Below are positions 1-6,215 of a stretch of DNA of 7,800 nucleotides, piece by piece. Under the pieces are notes generated by a model. The model saw only the letters and a program-made list of their open reading frames with translations. It searched no databases and was not told the origin of the DNA. The DNA comes from an uncultured Streptomyces sp. (GTDB lineage: Bacteria; Actinomycetota; Actinomycetes; Streptomycetales; Streptomycetaceae): positions 1-7,800 of the forward strand of contig CAMLJW010000245.1 in NCBI GenBank assembly GCA_946480485.1, written 5' to 3'. The translations under genes and the position numbers were made by a program. Position 1 is the stretch's first letter. Each line of letters opens with the position of its first letter.

Positions 1-836
1 ACGACCGTGCAGGCGATGCCCGCCTCGGCGAGAGCCTGGGCCTCTTCCATGCCCCGGCCGAAGACGAACGGGTCGCCGCCCTTCAGACGGACGACGGACT
101 TTCCTTGTTGCGCATGCTCGATCAGCGCGTTGTTGATGGCCTCTTGGGCCATGAAACGTCCGTACGGGATCTTCGCCGCGTCGATCACCTCGACGTGCGG
201 CGGAAGTTCGGCGAGCAGGTCACGCGGGCCCAGGCGGTCCGCGATGACCACGTCCGCCTCGGCGAGGAGGCGGCGGCCGCGGACCGTGATCAGGTCGGGG
301 TCGCCGGGGCCGCCGCCGACCAGGGCGACGCCGGGGGTGCGTGTGCGGTGGTGGGGGGCTACGAGCGTGCCGTCACGAAGACCCTCGACGACCGCATCAC
401 GGATGGCCGCGGTGTGACGGGGGTCGCGGCCCCGGGCGTTGGTGGTGAGAACGGCCACGGTGACGCCCTCGCTGTGCCCGGTGGCGGGGGTCCAGGCCGT
501 GGCAGCGTCGGCGTCGTCGGAGCGCACGCACCACACTCGGTGTGCCTCTGCCTCGGCCGAGGCGCGGGTGTTGGCGTCCGTGTCGCCGGTGGAGATCAGG
601 GCGTACCAGGCGTTGGCGAGGTCGCCCTCCTGATACGCGCGCTTCTCCCAGGTGAGCTCGCCCGCGTCTGCCATCGCCTCCACGGAGGGGGTGGCCTGCG
701 GGGATACGAGATGGATGTCCGCGCCTGCCGCGATCAGGGCCGGGAGGCGGCGCTGGGCCACCTGGCCGCCGCCGAGGACTACTACGCGGCGGCCGGTGAG
801 GCGGAGGCCTACGGGGTAGGCGGGGTTTTCGGCCAT
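1..836 (-). CDS. cobA: Uroporphyrinogen-III C-methyltransferase with N-terminal CysG-like precorrin-2 dehydrogenase domain (partial, C-terminus off the left edge)
   Basis: This enzyme methylates uroporphyrinogen III twice with S-adenosylmethionine to give precorrin-2, the entry step to cobalamin and siroheme. The visible 278 residues contain two domains. Residues 1 to about 160 are CysG-like, with a Rossmann nucleotide-binding loop LGGGQVAQRR at 21-30. Residues from about 168 are the SUMT methyltransferase, with VGGGPGDPDLITVRG at 173-187 and RLKGGDPFVFGRG at 250-262, both family hallmarks. The start is ATG at 836, with CGAGGAG at 853-847 ten bases upstream. The frame stays open to position 1, so the C-terminal third of the methyltransferase is missing because of the window edge and not because of a mutation. 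In the N-terminal domain the usual CysG stretch after the Rossmann fold is diverged (TTNARGRDPRH at 131-141), so the dehydrogenase or ferrochelatase activity is less certain than the methyltransferase. The cobL and cobT neighbours favour a cobalamin role, but siroheme synthesis is also possible. Confidence 0.93.
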   Translation of the reverse strand, partial: MAENPAYPVGLRLTGRRVVVLGGGQVAQRRLPALIAAGADIHLVSPQATPSVEAMADAGELTWEKRAYQEGDLANAWYALISTGDTDANTRASAEAEAHRVWCVRSDDADAATAWTPATGHSEGVTVAVLTTNARGRDPRHTAAIRDAVVEGLRDGTLVAPHHRTRTPGVALVGGGPGDPDLITVRGRRLLAEADVVIADRLGPRDLLAELPPHVEVIDAAKIPYGRFMAQEAINNALIEHAQQGKSVVRLKGGDPFVFGRGMEEAQALAEAGIACTV

Positions 837-911
837 GGCGGTTCGGCTCCTCGTACGGGGTGGTGCTGGGCGGCGGCTCTGTATGGCGTTGGTGTAACCC
901 CTGACGTGCGG

Positions 912-917
912 ATTTTA
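912..917 (-). promoter_or_regulatory. Possible -10 element of a cobA promoter (TAAAAT)
   Basis: On the minus strand the hexamer TAAAAT (917-912) fits the TAnnnT pattern of principal sigma factor -10 elements and stands out in GC-rich surroundings. It would start a transcript near 905, leaving a leader of about 70 bases before the cobA ATG at 836. No TTGAC-like -35 box sits 16-19 bases upstream; that stretch is C-rich. Streptomyces promoters often lack a good -35 box, so this is possible but weak. Confidence 0.3.
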
Positions 918-945
918 GGGCGCGGGGGTGGTGGGTGGCTGAGGT

Positions 946-974
946 GGGTGGGTTTTTCCTCCCCAGGCCCACCC
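946..974. repeat. Inverted repeat, 7-bp perfect arms (GGGTGGG / CCCACCC)
   Basis: The arms at 946-952 and 968-974 are perfectly complementary and flank a 15-base loop containing five T. The repeat lies 88 bases past the fusion gene's stop codon and upstream of the possible cobA -10 element. It could be a terminator or attenuator stem. There is no U-tract after it in the minus-strand direction, so a classical intrinsic terminator is not supported. Confidence 0.35.
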
Positions 975-978
975 CTTC

Positions 979-1005
979 CCGGAACCGCGGTGCTCCCGCG
1001 CCCGG
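979..1005 (-). terminator. GC-rich hairpin downstream of the bluB-cobT fusion, possible terminator
   Basis: CGCGG at 986-990 and CCGCG at 996-1000 form a 5-bp stem with loop TGCTC. A second CCGG/CCGG pairing (979-982 with 1002-1005) extends it after a small asymmetric internal loop. It lies 57-83 bases beyond the stop codon of the fusion gene. Terminators without a U-tail are common in Streptomyces, but hairpins also arise easily by chance at this GC content. Confidence 0.25.
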
Positions 1006-1061
1006 TCTCCGACGGGTGGGTGGGCAGCATGGCCGGATGCGGGCCGTCGTTGGGTCTGTGC

Positions 1062-4000
1062 CTACTTTTCGGTTACCCCGGCCGAGTCGAACGTGGCTAC
1101 TTCGTGCATGGCTCGGGCCGCGCTCTGGACCATGGGGAGGGCCAGGAGGGCACCGGTGCCCTCGCCGAGGCGGAGGTCGAGGTCGACGAGGGGGCGGAGG
1201 CCGAGTTTGTTGAGGGCGGCCACGTGGCCCGGTTCGGCGCTGCGGTGGCCGGCGATGCAGGCCGCGAGGACCTCGGGGGCGATGGCGCGGGCGACCAGGG
1301 CGGCGGCTCCGGCGCTGACCCCGTCCAGGATGACCGGCGTACGCAGGGACGCGCCGCCCAGCAACAGGCCGACCATCGCCGCGTGTTCGAGGCCGCCGAC
1401 CGCGGCGAGGACGCCGAGGGGATCGGCCGGGTCCGGCTGGTGGAGTTCGATGGCGCGGCGCACGACCTCGGTCTTGCGGGCCAGCGTCTCGTCGTTGATG
1501 CCGGTGCCGCGACCGGTCACCTCGGAGGGGTCGGTGTCCGTGAAGACGGAGATGAGGGCGGCGGAAGCGGTGGTGTTCGCGATGCCCATCTCGCCTGTGA
1601 TCAGGGCCTTGTTGCCCGCGGCCACCAGGTCGCGGGCCGTCTCGATGCCCACCTCGATGGCCGACCTGACCTCCTCGCGGGTCAGCGCGGGCCCGGTCGT
1701 CATGTCGGCGGTGCCCGCCCGGACCTTGCGCGGCAGCAGGCCGGGGGTCGCGGGCAGATCGGAGGCGACGCCCACGTCCACGACGCAGACCTCGGAGCCG
1801 ACCTGGGTGGCGAAGGCGTTGGCGACCGCTCCCCCGCCCAGGATGTTGGCCACCATCTGGCCGGTGACCTCCTGCGGCCACGGGGTGACGCCCTGGGCGT
1901 GCACACCGTGGTCGCCCGCGAAGATCGCGACGGCGGCGGGCTCCGGGATCGGGGGCGGGCACATCCGGGACAGGCCCGACAGCTGGGCGGAGATGATCTC
2001 CAGCATGCCGAGGGCGCCCGCCGGCTTCGTCATGCGCTTCTGACGTTCCCACGCCTCGCCGAGCGCCTTGGCGTCCAGTGGGCGGATGTTGAAGACGGTC
2101 TCGGCGAGCAGGTCATGCGGCCCCTCGCCGGGCAGGGCGCGGCGGCCGTACGTCTCCTCGTGGACGACCCAGGACAGCGGGCGGCGCTTGGACCAGCCGG
2201 CCTGCATCAGCTCGGGCTCGTCCGGGAACTCGTCGACGTATCCGACGCAGAGGTAGGCCACGACCTCAAGGTGCTCGGGCAGGCCGAGGGCGCGGACCAT
2301 CTCACGCTCGTCGAAGAAGCTGACCCAGCCGACGCCCAGGCCTTCGGCGCGGGCGGCGAGCCACAGGTTCTCGACGGCGAGCGCGGAGGAGTACGGGGCC
2401 ATCTGCGGCTGCGTGTGACGGCCCAGGGTGTGGCGGCCGCCGCGGGTCGGGTCGGCGGTGACGACGATGTTCACCGGAGTGTCGAGGATGGCCTCGATCT
2501 TCAGTTCCTTGAACTGCTTCGCACGCCCCTTGGGCAACGACTTCGCGTACGCGTCGCGCTGGCGCATGGCCAGTTCGTGCATCGTGCGCCGGGTGTCGCC
2601 GGAGCGGATGACGACGAAGTCCCAGGGCTGGGAGTGGCCGACGGACGGCGCTGTATGGGCGGCCTCCAGAACGCGGAGCAGCACTTCGTGCGGGATGGGG
2701 TCGCCGCGGAAGCCGTTGCGGATGTCGCGGCGCTCGCGCATGACGCGCAGGACGGCCTCACGCTCGGCGTCGTCGTAGCCGGGCGCGGCGGTGCCGGCGG
2801 ACTCACGTACTTCTGCCACGGCGGCCGTGCTCTCTTCCTGCTCGGCGGCCCGGATGTCCAGGTCCTCCGCGTGCTCGGCGACTTGGGGCCCCGGGTCCTC
2901 GACGGGAGACTCCGGTACGGCCGTCTCGGGTACGGCGGTCTCGGGTACGGCAGTTGCCTCCGCCTCGGGGGCGGGCTCGACCCCCCGGGTGGCGGACAGC
3001 GCGACGGGCTCCTCGGGCGCCGGGGGCTCGGTGGCCTCCACGAGGTCGGTGGCCTTGGCGGGTTCTTCGGCCGCGGGATGCTCCGTCTCCGGGAGGGGCG
3101 GGACGGTCATGCCGTGCGGAGGTGTTGGAGCCAGGTGGGGGGCGGCCGGGACGGTGCCCTCCACGGGCACGAACTGGCCGACGGGCCGGTCCGCCTGGGG
3201 CTCCAGGGGGGCGTCCGGGGCGGGGGCCGCTTCGCTGTGCGGTTCGTTGTTCTGCGGTTCGCCGGCGTGTGCCCCCATTGCTTCGGGTGCCTCGGCGAGG
3301 GCAGGGGCGGCGAACTGGGGGGGCGCCTCAGCGGGCTCCGCGTACTGCGGTGTCTGGGCGGTCTGGGCGGTCTCCGGTGCCGCAGCCGCGTGCGGAGCTT
3401 GCTCGACCTGCGCGGCATGGGCCTGCTCGGCGAAGGCGGGCCGCGCCGTCTCGTCCGCCTCGGCCGTCGAGGCCTGGGGGGTGGCTTCGGTGAACTGTTC
3501 GGCCGGAGCCGGGAACTGGGGCTCGGTGGAGTGCGCGGCACTCGGGACGTGCGGATGGTCCAGGGGGTGCTGCGGAACCTGCGCCTGATCGGCGGCTACG
3601 CGCACAGGCACAGGGGGCTCGGCGGTCCGCGGGAAGTGCGAGGCCTCAGGCTCCTGCGGTGCCGACGCGAACCTCTGCGCGGAGCCCGTGTCCTGCGGTG
3701 CCTGCGCGGGCTCGGTCATCGGCGTCTCGGCGGAACCCTGATCGACTTCGGGACCGGGACCGGGATCGGGATCGGCCTCGGCGACCGGCGCATCCGGGGT
3801 AATCTGTCCGAAATCCGGGGCCTGCGCGGCCTGCCCGGCCTCGGCGGCCTGGGAAGTCCCACCGATTTCCCCACCCTCAAAGGCCGGTTCGGAGGCCGGT
3901 GAGGCCCCTGCTGCGGCGCTCTCCCAGGCGCCCCGGACGACCGTTTCTGCAGCGGCCCCCTCAGCACTCAACTGAGGCACCGGAGGCGCGGCCTGAGCAA

Positions 4001-4553
4001 CGGCCTGAACAGGGGCCTGAAGAGACGTCTGGGACTGGGCGCCCCAAGGCGCCGACCCCTGCAACGACATCTCTTCGCACGGAATGTCAAGGTACTCGGG
4101 ACCGACCGTGGGCGGACCGGACTGCCGTACGGGAACGGGATGGGCCGGTGCGCCCGCCGGGCCGCGGTCGGCGAGCGAACGCACCGGGCTCCCGGCGCTG
4201 TCCGGCGTCGGCGGGCCGAGGTGCAGCGGACGGCGGGCCACGGGCGGCTGCGGCGCGGGCGAAGACGCGGGCGCGGGCATCCGGACACCGCCGAGGTCGA
4301 CCGAACCGCTGTCGCGGCCCGCCCTCTCGTGCGGGCCGGGCTCGTGCACGACCTCGGCGACGGGAGCCGGAGGCGGGGGAGGAACCTCATTGCCCCAGGC
4401 GCCCTGAGCGCCCGGCAGCAGCAACAGGTCTTCGTCCTGGGCGGGGGTTTCGGAGAGGTAGGTGTACGCACCCGACGCGTGGGCGCCCGGCTGTTCCACC
4501 ATGCCTGCGTTCTCCGGCAGTCCCTCGCCCGGGACCTGGCCGGTGTCGGTCAT
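1062..4553 (-). CDS. cobT: BluB-CobT fusion with a ~590-residue disordered N-terminal extension: 5,6-dimethylbenzimidazole synthase / nicotinate-nucleotide:dimethylbenzimidazole phosphoribosyltransferase
   Basis: The 1163-residue protein has three parts. Residues 1 to about 590 are rich in Ala, Pro, Glu and Gln, have one Lys (K500) and one Cys (C159), and contain a VPETA repeat near 535-548; they look disordered. Residues about 592-803 are BluB, the flavin-destroying enzyme that makes DMB from FMNH2 and oxygen. ERRDIR carries Asp610 and GVGWVSFF carries Ser745, matching the catalytic Asp32 and Ser167 of Sinorhizobium BluB. QPWDF (642-646) is also typical. Residues about 811-1155 are CobT, which joins DMB to nicotinate mononucleotide to give alpha-ribazole phosphate. 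It shows GDHGV (880-884), TGEMGIANTT (986-995) and RLGEGTGA, with Glu1131 matching the catalytic Glu317 of Salmonella CobT. The ATG at 4553 has GAGGGG at 4564-4559, five bases upstream. The frame is open back to an ATG at 4850, but that part is rich in Cys, Arg and Trp and looks non-coding. BluB-CobT fusions are known, for example in Propionibacterium; the long extension is the odd part. Confidence 0.93.
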   Translation of the reverse strand: MTDTGQVPGEGLPENAGMVEQPGAHASGAYTYLSETPAQDEDLLLLPGAQGAWGNEVPPPPPAPVAEVVHEPGPHERAGRDSGSVDLGGVRMPAPASSPAPQPPVARRPLHLGPPTPDSAGSPVRSLADRGPAGAPAHPVPVRQSGPPTVGPEYLDIPCEEMSLQGSAPWGAQSQTSLQAPVQAVAQAAPPVPQLSAEGAAAETVVRGAWESAAAGASPASEPAFEGGEIGGTSQAAEAGQAAQAPDFGQITPDAPVAEADPDPGPGPEVDQGSAETPMTEPAQAPQDTGSAQRFASAPQEPEASHFPRTAEPPVPVRVAADQAQVPQHPLDHPHVPSAAHSTEPQFPAPAEQFTEATPQASTAEADETARPAFAEQAHAAQVEQAPHAAAAPETAQTAQTPQYAEPAEAPPQFAAPALAEAPEAMGAHAGEPQNNEPHSEAAPAPDAPLEPQADRPVGQFVPVEGTVPAAPHLAPTPPHGMTVPPLPETEHPAAEEPAKATDLVEATEPPAPEEPVALSATRGVEPAPEAEATAVPETAVPETAVPESPVEDPGPQVAEHAEDLDIRAAEQEESTAAVAEVRESAGTAAPGYDDAEREAVLRVMRERRDIRNGFRGDPIPHEVLLRVLEAAHTAPSVGHSQPWDFVVIRSGDTRRTMHELAMRQRDAYAKSLPKGRAKQFKELKIEAILDTPVNIVVTADPTRGGRHTLGRHTQPQMAPYSSALAVENLWLAARAEGLGVGWVSFFDEREMVRALGLPEHLEVVAYLCVGYVDEFPDEPELMQAGWSKRRPLSWVVHEETYGRRALPGEGPHDLLAETVFNIRPLDAKALGEAWERQKRMTKPAGALGMLEIISAQLSGLSRMCPPPIPEPAAVAIFAGDHGVHAQGVTPWPQEVTGQMVANILGGGAVANAFATQVGSEVCVVDVGVASDLPATPGLLPRKVRAGTADMTTGPALTREEVRSAIEVGIETARDLVAAGNKALITGEMGIANTTASAALISVFTDTDPSEVTGRGTGINDETLARKTEVVRRAIELHQPDPADPLGVLAAVGGLEHAAMVGLLLGGASLRTPVILDGVSAGAAALVARAIAPEVLAACIAGHRSAEPGHVAALNKLGLRPLVDLDLRLGEGTGALLALPMVQSAARAMHEVATFDSAGVTEK
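2910..2954 (-). repeat. Three tandem copies of a 15-bp unit inside the fusion gene
   Basis: The copies at 2910-2924, 2925-2939 and 2940-2954 differ at only two positions (for example CTCGGGTACGGCGGT and CTCGGGTACGGCAGT). They encode the VPETA-type peptide repeat just before the BluB domain. The near identity suggests recent slippage growth of the linker, and the number of copies probably varies among strains. Confidence 0.85.
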
Positions 4554-4686
4554 GCGTACCCCTCGCCCATCGGTTAGTGCTCCTACGACCTGCTCGTCCG
4601 GAGCGGCGCACCGACCGCTCGCAGTGAAGAACGAGCATGCGTGCCGGGCGGCACGAACGACCGGTCGACAAAGCCATAACAGGCAT

Positions 4687-4713
4687 TGTCGCGGCCGGCC
4701 GGCCACCGCGACA
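4687..4713. repeat. Strong 8-bp hairpin in the cobL to fusion spacer
   Basis: TGTCGCGG (4687-4694) and CCGCGACA (4706-4713) are perfect complements around an 11-base GGCC-rich centre that can pair further. No run of T follows on either strand. It may be a U-tail-less terminator after cobL, a leader structure for the fusion gene, or an operator. It sits about 135 bases upstream of the fusion start. Confidence 0.4.
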
Positions 4714-4854
4714 GCTTCGTCGGTTGCGGCCCGCTGTGGACTGCGCCACGTTGCGCGCCGTCCGGTTCCGCCATACCGCACGCAACCCAAAAAGGGCGCG
4801 TTTTCCGGACATTGACCGACGACTCGCCGGGCCACCCGAGTGCAGTACAACGAT

Positions 4855-4883
4855 CGGCCAGCCTACCGCGCGCGGTACGGCCG
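4855..4883 (-). terminator. Palindrome just downstream of cobL, possible terminator
   Basis: A 14-bp perfect palindrome, TACCGCGCGCGGTA (4864-4877), begins 11 bases beyond the cobL stop codon. It is flanked by a further complementary pair, CGGCC (4855-4859) and GGCCG (4879-4883). As RNA it can form a TACCG/CGGTA stem with a CGCG loop and an outer stem. The position suits transcript termination or 3'-end protection of cobL, but there is no T-tract. It could instead be a binding site for a dimeric regulator. Confidence 0.35.
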
Positions 4884-4888
4884 GGGGA

Positions 4889-6100
4889 TCACCGGTCGCG
4901 GTCGGGGAGAAGCCCGGTGAGCAGGAACGCGACGCTCCGCTCCTTCTCCGCCCAGCCGCGGGTGTCCAGCTCGACCGACTGCAGCAGCGCACACTCGACG
5001 TGGTAGCCGTGCTCCGTCAGGTCCCTGCCGATGAGTTCGGCCGCGTCGCGTGTCGCGGCGTGCGTGACGATCCGCTGGGGGCGACGGTCCGCGACTGCGG
5101 AGACCACCGCGGCCGCCCCTCCCCCGACGCGTACGACATCGGGTTCGGGCAGGTTCTCCAGGATGTGCGGGGCGGTGCCGTGCACGATCTGGAGCTGTAC
5201 GCCGAAACGGCGGGCGGAGCCCAGGGTGCGGGCGCAGGCGTCCGGGTCCCGGTCGACGGCGATGACGGCGGCGCCGAGGCGTGCGGCCTCCGTGGCGAAG
5301 GCCCCGCTGCCGGAGCCGATGTCCCACACGAGGTCGCCCACGCGCGGTCCCAGGCGGGCGAGTTGAGCTGCGCGCAGCGGCCCGGTCTCGCCTTCACCGA
5401 GCCCGGCGCCGTACGCCTCGGCGGGCAGGGCCCAGCCCCGCGGGCCCGCGCCCGGGTCGCGGCCGGCGATCCAGCCGCCACCCTCGGACGAGGCGACGGG
5501 GCCGCCGATGACGATGACGACATTGGGGTCGCGCCAGGTGTGGTCGGCGGCCTTGTCCGAGGTGACGACCGTCACTTGTTCGCGTTCGGTGCCGAGTTCC
5601 TCGCAGATCACGAACGTGCGGTGTACTCCGTCGAGGAGCAGGCCGAGTTCGGCGGGGCCGGCGCCGGGCGAGGTGAGGACGGCGACCTTGGGGTGGGCGC
5701 GGCACACGTTCACCGCGCGTCGCAGGGTGCGACGGTGGGCGACGACCACCTGCGCGTCGTCCCAGGGCATTCCGGCGCGGGCGAAGGCGGCGGCGACGGA
5801 GGACACCGCGGGCACCACTTCGACCTCGAGACCGAACTCGGGGGCGCGGAGGGTGCGTACGACTCCGAAGAAGCCCGGGTCGCCGTCGGCGAGGACGACG
5901 GCAGTGCCGCGATGCGCGGCGATCCGGCGGGCGGCGAGGCCGGCGCTGCCGAGCCGGATGCGCTCGGCGGCCGGAGGCACCTCGGGCAGCGCCAGATGGT
6001 GGGCCGCTCCGGCCACCAGCGTGGCGGCGCCCAGTGCGGAGCGCGCCGCGTCGGTCAGCGGCGAGCCGTCCCAGCCGATCACCGTGACCCGGTCGGCCAT
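4889..6100 (-). CDS. cobL: Precorrin-6y C5,15-methyltransferase (decarboxylating), CbiE-CbiT fusion
   Basis: CobL methylates C5 and C15 of precorrin-6y with S-adenosylmethionine and removes the C12 acetate carboxyl to give precorrin-8x. The 403-residue protein has the normal length for the fused enzyme. Residues 1 to about 205 are CbiE, with VTVIGWDG at 5-12, LADGDPGFFG at 70-79 and VPAVSSVAAAFARAGMPW at 96-113. Residues about 228-403 are CbiT, with the SAM-binding motif VWDIGSGSGAF at 258-268 and the acidic end of the next strand at VDRDP (282-286). Where CbiT proteins usually have a T-K-x-E-V-R stretch, this one has GEGETGPLRA (235-244). Two starts are possible. The ATG at 6100 lies 11 bases from AGGAG (6116-6112); the ATG at 6109 lies only 2 bases from it and would add MTT. 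I prefer 6100 on spacing, with moderate certainty. The gene follows the acetyltransferase by 115 bases on the same strand. Confidence 0.93.
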   Translation of the reverse strand: MADRVTVIGWDGSPLTDAARSALGAATLVAGAAHHLALPEVPPAAERIRLGSAGLAARRIAAHRGTAVVLADGDPGFFGVVRTLRAPEFGLEVEVVPAVSSVAAAFARAGMPWDDAQVVVAHRRTLRRAVNVCRAHPKVAVLTSPGAGPAELGLLLDGVHRTFVICEELGTEREQVTVVTSDKAADHTWRDPNVVIVIGGPVASSEGGGWIAGRDPGAGPRGWALPAEAYGAGLGEGETGPLRAAQLARLGPRVGDLVWDIGSGSGAFATEAARLGAAVIAVDRDPDACARTLGSARRFGVQLQIVHGTAPHILENLPEPDVVRVGGGAAAVVSAVADRRPQRIVTHAATRDAAELIGRDLTEHGYHVECALLQSVELDTRGWAEKERSVAFLLTGLLPDRDR

Positions 6101-6215
6101 CGTCGTCATGTCTCCTGGATCTTCGCAGGTCGTCAGGTGGGCATGCGGAGCCCCGTGAGCGTACCTGGTGACCTGTCGTGGTGTGGGCGGGCAGGGTCGG
6201 CAGCCGCCCCTTCGA

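Larger units (their letters stand above)
837..1061. other. Spacer between the bluB-cobT fusion and cobA
   Basis: This 225-base spacer lies between two genes read on the minus strand. It holds no convincing gene. It contains two inverted repeats (986-1000 and 946-974), an A/T-rich hexamer that may be a -10 element for cobA (917-912), and a G-rich tract on the plus strand (about 924-952). I searched it for the B12-box and the conserved core of the cobalamin riboswitch and found neither. Confidence 0.6.
4554..4888. other. 335-base spacer between cobL and the bluB-cobT fusion
   Basis: I see no credible gene here. The minus-strand frame that continues upstream of the fusion start translates to a Cys/Arg/Trp-rich sequence without family likeness. 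The spacer holds a palindrome just after cobL (4864-4877), a strong hairpin (4687-4713), a smaller hairpin GTGCC-GGCAC (4641-4654) and a 10-bp palindrome CGACCGGTCG (4658-4667). A promoter for the fusion gene would be expected here, but I found no convincing -35/-10 pair on the minus strand. I found no tRNA-like fold and no cobalamin riboswitch core. Confidence 0.6.

Noticed and set aside
105..3902. A 1265-codon open frame on the plus strand, antisense to cobA and the fusion gene
   Set aside because: It runs through two well-identified minus-strand genes and their spacer. Its translation is Gly/Arg/Leu-rich without any family motif, and long antisense frames are expected in GC-rich DNA with strong codon bias.
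4554..4850. Upstream ATG at 4850 as the true start of the BluB-CobT fusion
   Set aside because: The extra 99 residues are rich in Cys, Arg and Trp, unlike the Ala/Pro/Glu sequence that follows. The ATG at 4553 has a well-placed GAGGGG.
6095..6180. B12-box-like string CAGGAGACATGAC at the cobL start
   Set aside because: It resembles the end of the cobalamin riboswitch B12 box, but the other conserved riboswitch parts are missing from the 115-base spacer, and AGGAG here is better explained as the ribosome binding site.
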